Source: Alphaproteobacteria bacterium
GTDB taxonomy: Bacteria; Pseudomonadota; Alphaproteobacteria; Acetobacterales; Acetobacteraceae
Reading direction: 5' to 3'
Length of the DNA: 15,519 nt
NCBI GenBank assembly: GCA_026225015.1
Contig: JAMFRY010000307.1
Location: 1-15,519, forward strand
A program made the translations under genes and the position numbers. Below, in pieces: positions 1 to 6,381 of this stretch (position 1 is its first letter; each line of letters opens with the position of its first letter). The notes below the pieces were generated by a model. That model saw only the letters and a program-made list of their open reading frames with translations, was not told the origin of the DNA and searched no databases.

Positions 1-103
1 CTTCCACAATGAACCGCGCGAGGTGCCGCTGCGGCAGCCACTCATCAACCGATGGCGGCATCAGGAAATCCATGTTGCGGTTGATCGGGCGGAAGTTAAT
101 CAT
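1..103 (-). CDS. IS1182-family transposase, N-terminal fragment (runs off left edge)
   Basis: Reading the minus strand from an ATG at 103-101 gives 34 codons that stay open to the window edge. The peptide begins MINFRPINRN and continues with FLMPPSVDEWLPQRHLARF. The pattern F-R-P, then LPPS-x-DEWLP, then HLARFIVE is the conserved start of a common group of IS1182-family transposases in alpha- and betaproteobacteria. This N-terminal region precedes the DDE catalytic core, which would lie left of base 1. No good Shine-Dalgarno is visible upstream (CCGGACCCAAAGCGC before the ATG), which is usual for transposases. The family call rests on recalled similarity over only 34 residues. The element is relevant because it truncates the dioxygenase gene to its right. 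Confidence 0.78.
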   Translation of the reverse strand, partial: MINFRPINRNMDFLMPPSVDEWLPQRHLARFIVE

Positions 104-184
104 GCGCTTTGGGTCCGGCGGGGGGGGAATCGCGTTCGCCGATTCTACCGCACGCTTCCGCGTCGCGTTAAGTCCGACAGGCTG
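1..184 (-). mobile_element. End of an IS1182-like insertion sequence (partial)
   Basis: The first 103 bases encode, on the minus strand, the N-terminus of an IS1182-type transposase. The non-coding end of the element must lie between that start codon and the dioxygenase remnant that resumes near 185-190. Read outward on the minus strand, a plausible terminal sequence begins CAGCCTGTCGGACTTAACG at 184. It is followed outside by CTAG at 185-188, which could be the target site or its duplication. Only one end is in the window, so the inverted repeat and the duplication cannot be confirmed. The outer boundary is inferred from where dioxygenase homology starts and may be off by several bases. A run of eight G (120-127) lies between the terminus and the transposase gene. 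Confidence 0.7.
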
Positions 185-1000
185 CTAGAGGTGAGCGATG
201 TGTTCGGTCCATTGAAAGAGCACCCGACCAGCACAACGCCGCGCGCCATGGACGCCGACGTGGCGCCTGGCGTGATCGACATGCATTCCAAGCCGCGCTT
301 CGTTGACGAGAATGACGATAAATCCGATCTGGTCGAGATGAACGGCAAACTGCTTGCCCGCTTCTCGCCCTGGCATTTCGACCATTGCTATAATGACGAA
401 CTGAACCGTGCCGGCGTGCTGCGCGCGGTGATCAATGCGCCGGAAGGCGAGGGCGGCCGCACCGGCTTTGCCGATGGCGTCGACATTTACGACAAATTCA
501 GCCCCGAACTGCGCGCCAAGATCGAGAAGTTGAGCGTCATCTACACGCTGGATGTGCGCCTGACGAAAATGCGCTTTGGCCGCAACTTCAAATCCTTCGG
601 CGACACGCCTATTTTGAGGAAAGTTGCCGAGGAAGCCAGAACCTTCCCTCGCGCCTTGCACCCGGCGGTTTGGACCCGGCATGATGGCCGCAAGGTGCTC
701 CATGTCGGCCCCTGGATGTCGGATGGCATCGAGCATCACGAAGACCCGGAAGGCGCGGCGTTGTTCGAGGAAGTCTGCCAGGAGATCATCCGCGTCGCTG
801 ATGCGAATTCCTATTTCCACACCTGGAAGCCGACCGATCTGCTGATCTGGGACAACTGGCGCATGCTGCATGCCGTGGAAGGTTGCAACCCGGTCTATGA
901 ACGCCGCACCCAGCGCACCACGATCAAGGGCGATTACGGCCTCGGCTATTTCGAGAATGGCAAGAAAATCGGCGAGGTTCTGCGCGAAATCGCGATTTGA
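185..1000 (+). pseudogene. TauD/TfdA-family Fe(II)/2-oxoglutarate dioxygenase, 5' end lost to an IS
   Basis: The product would be a non-heme iron, 2-oxoglutarate-dependent dioxygenase of the TauD/TfdA family; the substrate is unknown. Family homology begins at roughly FGPLKEHP (codons from 203) and runs to the stop at 1000. The iron ligands are present: H-F-D with His at 374-376 and Asp at 380-382, and the distal His in RMLHAVEG at 869-871. The 2-oxoglutarate-binding Arg region ERRTQRTT follows at 899-922. About 40-50 N-terminal residues expected in the family are absent. The in-frame sequence left of about 185 is not dioxygenase-like and is instead the IS1182-like element on the other strand. 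Internal starts exist (GTG at 191 and 200, ATG near 248), so a shortened protein could be made, but it would lack the first part of the fold. It is the only plus-strand gene and converges with the broken gene ending at 1070. Confidence 0.8.
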
Positions 1001-1028
1001 TTCGAAAGGCCGCCGCATCAGAGAACCG

Positions 1029-1054
1029 CCGGGTGCAAACCCGGGGGATTTTTT
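1029..1054 (+). terminator. Rho-independent terminator after the dioxygenase remnant
   Basis: A perfect stem CCGGGT (1029-1034) pairs with ACCCGG (1039-1044) around a GCAA tetraloop. After GGGA comes a run of six T (1049-1054). It sits 28 bases past the dioxygenase stop. The T-tract is on the plus strand only, so it serves the dioxygenase and not the converging gene. Confidence 0.8.
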
Positions 1055-1069
1055 ATTCGAGCAGGGCCT

Positions 1070-1373
1070 TCAAATCTTGCGCACCACGCTCAGGATGATG
1101 CTGTTGTAATCCAGCGCCGGTGAGAGGAACATTTCTCCCGCCGCTTCGGTCAACCGGCCCATGATGGTTGTCGGCTCGTTCGTCTAGATATTGTAAATAG
1201 CGAGATATTTGCGGGGCGTTGGCGTCTCGCTCGAAAAAACGAAGCGCGTCGCCTCGATGAGAGCCAGGACTGGCGCAAACTTCCTTCAGGTGAACGTTGT
1301 CATACCAGTCATTATAGGCGTCCTCTTGCCGGGCGGTCGGCTCGCGCCACATAAACAGGCTGTAATTTTCCAT
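1070..1373 (-). pseudogene. EthD/Dabb-like small protein, frameshifted and with an amber codon
   Basis: From the ATG at 1373-1371 the frame reads MENYSLFMWREP and then YNDWYDNVHLKEVC. This is the W-Y-[ED]-x-VH-x-x-E pattern seen in small dimeric alpha/beta-barrel proteins (EthD/Dabb-like, about 100 residues). After that the good reading continues one frame over: IEATRFVF, then TPRKYLAIYNI, an amber codon (TAG, 1186-1184), then TNEPTTIMGRLTEAAGEMF and a C-terminus ending VVRKI at a TGA (1072-1070). Start to stop is 304 nt, not a multiple of three, so there is a net +1 indel at about 1256-1272 plus one nonsense mutation. The expected ancestral protein is about 100 residues and cofactor-free. 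It starts 35 bp after the MFS gene on the same strand, so it was probably co-transcribed with it. The exact family is uncertain; that the gene is broken is clear unless there are sequencing errors. Confidence 0.78.
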
Positions 1374-1408
1374 TTGGTATTCCCACCCGATGATTGATTT
1401 TCGCCGGC

Positions 1409-2719
1409 TTACCGCAGCGGTACTGCGGACTCTTCCAGTTTCGCCTCTTCCCGCGCCGTCACCTGCCCACCGCGCTTCTCGCGCAAAAACAAACAGGCAA
1501 TGCCGCCGATCGCCGCAATCGCCGCGAAGGCAAGCAGCACCGGCACATAGCTGCCGATGACTTCCTTGCACTTGGCAACCAGGAAAACCGGTGTTGCGCC
1601 GATCGGCAGAAACAGCATCAATGTTCCGAAGGCGCGGCCGAACCCGGCGGCGCCGAATTCCGCGGCCAAAGCCGAAGCGATCAGCGGCCAGAACCCGCCG
1701 CCAATGCCGACCAGCAGAGCGCCAATGACCAGGACCGGCATGGCCTGGCCAAACGTTACCGCCACGCCGCCAAGCGCGGTGAGGAAGGCAAAGCCTGCCA
1801 GCGGCAGCCGATTGCCGAATTTGTCGGAAAGAACGCCGCCACCCAATGTGGCGGCCATCTGCGACAAGGCCCAGGCCGAGAGCAGGTAACTCGACAATTG
1901 TATATTGATGCCGCGGCTGGCCGCGATCGGCGTAAGATTATAGCCGGCGCCGCCATACATGATCAGCATCGCCAGATAGCCGATGACCAGCATCCAGAAA
2001 TTCCGGCGTCCCAGAATATCCACCCAGCGCAGCGAGGAAACTCCGCTTGCTTTGCCGTGCAAGTGATGTCGGGCTGATGCGGCGCCGTCCGTTGTCATGT
2101 AATGTAGTCCATCGCGCTCGGCCGGCTTTTCTCGGATCACCAGCAGGATGAGGGGCAGGACAACCACCGCAATCAGTATCCCGCCAAACCGCCAAATCAA
2201 CCGCCAGCCGAGATGCGGCAATAAGGCGGCCACGATCGGCGGCATCACGACCCCTGCCATCGACAGTCCGATCGAAGTGAGACCCAGCGCCAACCCGAGG
2301 CGCTTCACAAACCAGCGCATGACCACCGCATTTGCCGGAATGGTTGTGCAACCTAGTACCGAAGCCGGAAGCACAACCGCATATAACGCCAGAAACTGCC
2401 AAATTTGCGTGACATAGCTTATGCCGATGCAAAATACCGCCATGCCGGCAATGCCGCAGGCCAGAATGATCCGGGCCGGGAAGCGATCGGTGATCAGCCC
2501 GGCAAAAGGCGAGAGCACGGCCGCGCCCAGCCCGAAGCAGGTGATGCCAAGGGTCGCGGTGCTGAAGGGCACATGCAGGTCTCTCGACCAGCCCTGCAGG
2601 AACAACGAAAAACCATTTACCGGCAGTGAACTCGCCGCGATGCCGGCCAGGATACACACCGCCACGATATTCCAGCCATGATACCAGCCGGTTTTGGCTC
2701 CGCTTGCCGCGTTTGCCAT
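1409..2719 (-). CDS. MFS transporter (OFA/monocarboxylate-transporter-like), 12 TM
   Basis: This intact 436-residue Major Facilitator Superfamily carrier probably imports or exports a small organic acid or similar compound. The translation shows twelve hydrophobic segments in two groups of six with a hydrophilic loop at roughly residues 200-240. After TM2 is a motif-A-like loop, GLITDRFPARI (74-84), with the Asp-Arg pair kept. The N-terminus (GWYHGWNIVAV) resembles the MCT/OFA-type MFS group, whose members carry monocarboxylates or formate/oxalate; the substrate here is not deducible. The ATG at 2719 is supported by a strong Shine-Dalgarno, AAGGAGGGG, six bases upstream. Downstream on the same strand is the broken EthD-like gene and, convergent to it, the truncated dioxygenase. 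It may have fed the substrate of that pair and is now their only intact member. Confidence 0.9.
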   Translation of the reverse strand: MANAASGAKTGWYHGWNIVAVCILAGIAASSLPVNGFSLFLQGWSRDLHVPFSTATLGITCFGLGAAVLSPFAGLITDRFPARIILACGIAGMAVFCIGISYVTQIWQFLALYAVVLPASVLGCTTIPANAVVMRWFVKRLGLALGLTSIGLSMAGVVMPPIVAALLPHLGWRLIWRFGGILIAVVVLPLILLVIREKPAERDGLHYMTTDGAASARHHLHGKASGVSSLRWVDILGRRNFWMLVIGYLAMLIMYGGAGYNLTPIAASRGINIQLSSYLLSAWALSQMAATLGGGVLSDKFGNRLPLAGFAFLTALGGVAVTFGQAMPVLVIGALLVGIGGGFWPLIASALAAEFGAAGFGRAFGTLMLFLPIGATPVFLVAKCKEVIGSYVPVLLAFAAIAAIGGIACLFLREKRGGQVTAREEAKLEESAVPLR

Positions 2720-2725
2720 GTCGTT

Positions 2726-2734
2726 CCCCTCCTT
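2726..2734 (-). promoter_or_regulatory. Strong ribosome binding site of the MFS gene
   Basis: AAGGAGGGG on the minus strand, six bases before the ATG at 2719. It fixes the transporter start and is the best Shine-Dalgarno match in the window. Confidence 0.85.
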
Positions 2735-2766
2735 TCCAAGGAAAATATCGCACCATTAAAGTCCGG

Positions 2767-2790
2767 GATCAAACATCCCCTTATTTGATC
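2767..2790. promoter_or_regulatory. Candidate operator GATCAAA-N10-TTTGATC upstream of the MFS gene
   Basis: A perfect 7-bp inverted repeat, GATCAAA (2767-2773) and TTTGATC (2784-2790), with 17 bp between arm starts, lies about 50-70 bp upstream of the MFS start. The size and spacing fit a dimeric helix-turn-helix repressor. On the minus strand the promoter-proximal arm (2773-2767) contains TTGATC, which could be a -35 element, with a weak -10-like GATATT 17 bases further on. The regulator is not in the window. Function is inferred. Confidence 0.45.
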
Positions 2791-2872
2791 GCGCCCGACA
2801 CCAGCTCGTTCATTGACGCAGAATCGACCCCGCCTTCTGGACCCCTGACATGTCCGGCGATGAGCTTTCAAG

Positions 2873-2899
2873 ACTGGTCTGCCGCATTCGGCAGTCAGT
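2873..2899. repeat. Hairpin in the MFS leader region
   Basis: ACTG-GT-CTGCCG-CATT-CGGCAG-T-CAGT: a six-pair GC-rich stem with a tetraloop, plus an outer four-pair stem across a small internal bulge. No T-run follows on either strand, so it does not look like an intrinsic terminator. It could be an RNA structure in a long MFS leader or simply chance. Confidence 0.35.
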
Positions 2900-3063
2900 T
2901 CGTCCGGGCGGTTCCTGATTTGTTACCCCGTACATTTGGAGAATCGTCTGCTTATCCTACCTGAATTAAATTTTTTTTGCCGCGTCGAACTTGCGTGACC
3001 TACAAGAACGGCAAGACTACCGTCGGCCGTCACCGAGCGCCTTGTCATATCCTTCCCGGCTGA

Positions 3064-4014
3064 TCACCTGCTGGCCACGTCTAGGGCCTCGATCGCCTCC
3101 GCGTCCAGTTTCAACTGCGCCGCCTTCACCAGCCCGTCCAACTGCTCCAGGCTGGTTGCGCTGGCGATCGGCGCGGTTATGCTCGGCCGTGCGATCTGCC
3201 AAGCCAGCGCCACTTGCGCCGGTGTCGCCCGCAACCGTTCCGCCTGCGTAGTCAACGCATCCACCACGGAAAAACCTTGTGAAGTGAAATATTTCTTAAC
3301 TGATCCGGCACGCGCGGCATTCGCAAGGTTGCTGTCGGCGCGATATTTACCGGTTAGGAATCCAGCCGCCAGGCTGTAATAATTGATGACGCCGACATGC
3401 TCGGAGAGGCAGAGCTGTTCAAGTTCGCCCTCGAACTCCGTGCGCTCCACCAAATTATAAAGCGGCTGCAATGATTCAAAGCGTGGCAGACCGAGTTTTT
3501 TGCTGATTTCCAGGGCCTGCGCCAGCCGTGCGGCGGTGTAATTGGAGGCGCCGATGGAGCGCACCTTACCCTGTTTCACCAAGCTGGCGAAAGCTTCCAG
3601 GGTGTCTTCCAGCGGCGTCGTCTCGTCATCACTATGCGCCTGATAGAGATCGATATAATCGGTCTGTAGCCGGACCAACGAGTCCTCCACCGCGGCCAGG
3701 ATATGCGCTTTGGAAAGCCCCTTCCCCTTTACCGGCCCCATATCCAGCCCGCATTTGCTCGCCACGATCACCTTGTCCCGGCCGCCGCGATTTTTCAGCC
3801 ACACGCCGATGATCGCCTCCGACTCGCCGCCGGCATGGCCGGGGAGCCAGCGCGAATAGACGTCCGCGGTATCCATTGCGTTCAAGCCCGCTTCGAGCGC
3901 CGCGTCTAGCAATTTGAAGGAAGTGACCGGATCAGCCGTCCAGCCAAAAACATTGCCGCCAAACACGATCGGTGGCAGCGTTAAATCCGAATATCCAAGC
4001 GGTTTCCTATGCAC
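3064..4014 (-). CDS. Aldo/keto reductase family oxidoreductase
   Basis: A 316-residue NADPH-dependent aldo/keto reductase, a cytoplasmic (alpha/beta)8 barrel that reduces aldehydes or ketones; the substrate is unknown. The catalytic tetrad is visible: Asp48 and Tyr53 in MDTADVYS, Lys87 in VIVASKCG and His127 in DLYQAHSDD. GASNY near residue 155 and the C-terminal ITAPIASATS segment fit the cofactor-binding parts of the family (YajO/Tas-like branch). The start is a GTG at 4014 whose G overlaps the TAG stop of the upstream oxidoreductase (TAGTG), which suggests translational coupling. Length is normal and nothing looks broken. With its partner it forms a two-gene reductase unit, perhaps for carbonyl detoxification; that role is inference. 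Confidence 0.9.
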   Translation of the reverse strand: MHRKPLGYSDLTLPPIVFGGNVFGWTADPVTSFKLLDAALEAGLNAMDTADVYSRWLPGHAGGESEAIIGVWLKNRGGRDKVIVASKCGLDMGPVKGKGLSKAHILAAVEDSLVRLQTDYIDLYQAHSDDETTPLEDTLEAFASLVKQGKVRSIGASNYTAARLAQALEISKKLGLPRFESLQPLYNLVERTEFEGELEQLCLSEHVGVINYYSLAAGFLTGKYRADSNLANAARAGSVKKYFTSQGFSVVDALTTQAERLRATPAQVALAWQIARPSITAPIASATSLEQLDGLVKAAQLKLDAEAIEALDVASR

Positions 4015-5024
4015 TATGCGAATCCTTCCAGCACGATTTTGCCCCGCACCCTGCCCGCTTCAATCGCGGCATGGGCACGCTTTAAGTTGGTGGCATTAAT
4101 GCTGCCGTAATGTTCGGTCATTGTGGTGCGCAACACGCCGGTATCGACCAGATGCGCGATCGCCTCCAGCGTGCGATGCTGGGCGCTTATCGTGCGGGTT
4201 TTCCGAATGCCGCGGGCAAACACATATTCGGTATGGATCGAGGCGCATTTCTCCCACAGCGCGGAAATATTCAGCGGCGCGCCGCGCTCCAGTATGCCGA
4301 TCGATCCCTCTTCGGCCAGCAACCTTGTCAATTCACTCCAATGCGCCTCTTCATGCGTGGTGCAAAATATGTAATCCGGCGCAGTCAGATCAAGGCTCGC
4401 GATCTGCGCCGCCATGGCCTTGCGGTGATCGATCACATGATGCGCCCCAAGGGCTTTGCACCATTCCACGGTCTCCGGTCGCGAAGCGGTAGCGATCACA
4501 GTAAAATCAGTCAATTCGGCGGCGAGTTGAATGGCAATCGAGCCGACGCCACCGGCGCCGCCGACAATGAGAAGATTGCCAACCAACGCCTGATCGCGCG
4601 GGATTTTGAAACGCTCGAAGAGCATTTCCCATGCGGTCAAGCCGGTCAGCGGCAGCGCCGCCGCCTGGGCAAAGGACAAGGTTTTTGGTTTGCGGCCCAC
4701 GATGCGTTCATCCACCAGATGAAACTCGGCATTGCTTCCAGGCCGGGTCGGCACCCCGGCATAATACACATCGTCGCCAATGCCGAAATTCCGTACCTCC
4801 GAGCCGACGCCGCGCACAATGCCGGCGGCGTCAAATCCAAGCACTCTTGGCGTGCCGAGGGGATCGTCAAAGCGGCGGATTTTGATATCCACCGGATTGA
4901 CCGAAACCGCCTTTACTTCCACCAGCAGGTCATGCTGGCGGGCCTCGGGCGCCGGTAACTCGATATCAATCAGAGCGTCTTCGGCGGTGATCGGCCGGGA
5001 ATGCGCAAATGCTACGGCTTTCAT
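4014..5024 (-). CDS. Zinc-binding-alcohol-dehydrogenase-family / quinone-oxidoreductase-like MDR protein
   Basis: A 336-residue medium-chain dehydrogenase/reductase. It has an N-terminal GroES-like domain (EVKAVSVNPVDIKIR, VLGFDAAGIV) and a C-terminal Rossmann domain with the nucleotide motif GGAGGVGS (155-162). The structural-zinc cysteine cluster of true alcohol dehydrogenases is absent, so it belongs with the zinc-independent quinone-oxidoreductase-like group and probably reduces enones or quinones with NADPH. Length and ending (GRVRGKIVLEGF) match the 'zinc-binding alcohol dehydrogenase family protein' subfamily of about 336 residues. The ATG at 5024 follows AAGGGAAG on the minus strand. 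It is the first gene of the pair with the aldo/keto reductase. The 143 bp upstream (5025-5167) must hold their promoter, but no convincing -35/-10 stands out. Confidence 0.9.
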   Translation of the reverse strand: MKAVAFAHSRPITAEDALIDIELPAPEARQHDLLVEVKAVSVNPVDIKIRRFDDPLGTPRVLGFDAAGIVRGVGSEVRNFGIGDDVYYAGVPTRPGSNAEFHLVDERIVGRKPKTLSFAQAAALPLTGLTAWEMLFERFKIPRDQALVGNLLIVGGAGGVGSIAIQLAAELTDFTVIATASRPETVEWCKALGAHHVIDHRKAMAAQIASLDLTAPDYIFCTTHEEAHWSELTRLLAEEGSIGILERGAPLNISALWEKCASIHTEYVFARGIRKTRTISAQHRTLEAIAHLVDTGVLRTTMTEHYGSINATNLKRAHAAIEAGRVRGKIVLEGFA

Positions 5025-5167
5025 GGACTTCCCTTCATCGATGAGCGGATGATAGCCTGGAGAAATATGCGGTTAAGTCGAAGCGCGTTGCAGTTTAACT
5101 AAATGAGATTGCTTGCCAAACAAATTCAAGATGAGCGCGTGCAAAAGGCCTCGACGAGAAATGGGGA

Positions 5168-5869
5168 CTACCCTATCCGCAATAGCGCCTGGCCATTGCG
5201 GCTCAGCCATGCAGTGGCGGAAGACCTGTAGGGGGTGAGGTTTTCGGTAAGCGCCCAGAAATTGCGGCCGTGGTTCATGTGCTTCAAATGCGCCACCTCA
5301 TGCCCCACCACGTAATCCTGCACGAACTCCGGCGCCAGGATCAGCCGCCAGCAAAAGGCCAGCGTACCGTCCGGAGCGCAACTGCCCCAGCGCGTTTTCG
5401 TGTCTTTCACGCGCACGCATTTTGGCGCCAATTTCGCGAACTGGGCTTTTTCTGCGGCCAAGGCGGTCAGCCGGCCGCGGGCAAGGCGCCGCAGATGGTC
5501 GCTCACCCGCCGCGCCAGAAATTCTGGGGAGCCGCTGACCATAATTTGCCCATCCTCGATCCAGGCCCCACCAAGCCGGCCCTCCACGGGCACAATCACG
5601 TGCGGCTTGCCGCTCACCGGCACAATGGCACCGGGCCGAAAGGGGATTGCCCCCGGCAGCTCCTTCAGACGCTCGGCCACCCAGGCCTCATGCGTCTGGA
5701 GCAGCGAAAGCCCAGCCCGGCGGGACGCACGGGGCGGCAGCGTGATGACCACCCCGCCTTGCGCCACATCGATCCGGAGCGATATTTTTCTGGCTCGTGG
5801 ACTGCGTCTGAACTCCACCCGCGCCAACGCCCCTTGAACCGGGAGCAGTTCGGAAGACATGGCCGGCAT
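5168..5869 (-). CDS. YgjP-like (DUF45/M48-type) zinc metallopeptidase
   Basis: A 233-residue protein of the YgjP-like metallopeptidase family, predicted cytoplasmic, with no signal peptide or membrane segment. The N-terminal part has the usual strand-rich region with RRSPRARKISLRI. The C-terminal zinc domain has DTKTRWGSCAPDGTL (156-170), a family signature, and the active site VGHEVAHLKHMNH, giving His190, Glu191 and His194 with a likely third ligand His200. FW follows as expected. The physiological substrate of this family is not established. The chosen ATG at 5869 overlaps the stop of the YcgN gene as TGATG; a GTG at 5872 would add one residue. It is the last gene of the lipid A block. Confidence 0.9.
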   Translation of the reverse strand: MPAMSSELLPVQGALARVEFRRSPRARKISLRIDVAQGGVVITLPPRASRRAGLSLLQTHEAWVAERLKELPGAIPFRPGAIVPVSGKPHVIVPVEGRLGGAWIEDGQIMVSGSPEFLARRVSDHLRRLARGRLTALAAEKAQFAKLAPKCVRVKDTKTRWGSCAPDGTLAFCWRLILAPEFVQDYVVGHEVAHLKHMNHGRNFWALTENLTPYRSSATAWLSRNGQALLRIG

Positions 5870-6342
5870 CACCAGCCGGCAGCCCTAACGGGCCTGGGCA
5901 TCTGCCCCGGCCATTCCACAACGTGGTGTTCGAGTGGACCCGCATCGCGTTCGCTTAACGCCCGGCCGTTGATAGCGGCGCCCGACTTGGGGACAGTGTC
6001 CGGCGTGCCGCTGATCAGCGGATGCCAGGGATACAGCGCCTTGCCCTCCGAAAGCAGCCGGTAGGCGCAGCTCGGCGGCAACCAATCGACCTTTTTCAGC
6101 TTTGCCGGCGTCAACTGCACACAGTCGGGCACTCGGCTGCGGCGGTGGGCGTAATCGGAACAGCGGCAGCTCTGCAAATCCAGCAGCCGGCAGGCGACAT
6201 TGGTGAATTCGATCTCGCCCGTATCGTCATCGCGCAGTTTATGCAGGCAGCAGCGGCCGCAGCCATCGCACAGCGACTCCCATTCCCGCCGGCTCATCGC
6301 CGAGAGCGGTTTCTCCCGCCAGAATGCCTTGTTTTCCGCCAT
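5869..6342 (-). CDS. ycgN: YcgN/UPF0260-family cysteine-cluster protein
   Basis: A 157-residue small cytoplasmic protein close in length and order to E. coli YcgN (153 residues, from memory). The hallmark is the N-terminal cluster CDGCGRCCLHKL (Cys25, 28, 31, 32), followed by spaced cysteines at about 51, 59, 61, 74 and 92. FTNVACRLLD, PDCVQLTP and WLPPSCAYRLLSEGK are strong family signatures. The cysteine set looks able to bind a metal or Fe-S cluster, but the family's function is unknown. It starts 39 bp after lpxK and overlaps the metallopeptidase gene at TGATG, so it appears to be part of the same transcript. Confidence 0.93.
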   Translation of the reverse strand: MAENKAFWREKPLSAMSRREWESLCDGCGRCCLHKLRDDDTGEIEFTNVACRLLDLQSCRCSDYAHRRSRVPDCVQLTPAKLKKVDWLPPSCAYRLLSEGKALYPWHPLISGTPDTVPKSGAAINGRALSERDAGPLEHHVVEWPGQMPRPVRAAGW

Positions 6343-6381
6343 GCGTCATTCATATACCGCGCGAGCGTTGCAACGGAAGCG

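Larger units (their letters stand above)
2720..3063. other. Non-coding region between the aldo/keto reductase and MFS genes
   Basis: This 344 bp stretch has no credible gene on either strand. On the minus strand it is the leader of the MFS gene and the trailer of the aldo/keto reductase gene. It contains the GATCAAA inverted repeat (2767-2790), a GC hairpin (2873-2899) and an A/T-rich patch at about 2964-2979, which reads AAAAAAAATTTAATT on the minus strand and could be an UP-element-like or curved segment. I see no clear terminator for the aldo/keto reductase gene: no stem is followed by a T-run in the minus-strand direction. Confidence 0.6.

Noticed and set aside
185..1018. Minus-strand open frame of 277 codons opposite the dioxygenase
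   Set aside because: The plus strand shows the HxD and distal His motifs of TauD-type enzymes, and the minus-strand translation has no recognisable domain.
1053..1571. Single 172-codon minus-strand frame covering the EthD-like gene
   Set aside because: Its first part is an out-of-frame image of the MFS gene and its last part is the frameshifted tail. The homology-supported gene is 1070-1373, with a frame change and a stop.
2967..2979. T-run at 2967-2979 as a plus-strand terminator
   Set aside because: No plus-strand gene precedes it and no GC-rich stem lies directly upstream.
6366..6375. Palindrome CGTTGCAACG between lpxK and ycgN
   Set aside because: A single 10-bp palindrome inside an operon gap, without promoter hexamers, is easily due to chance in GC-rich DNA.
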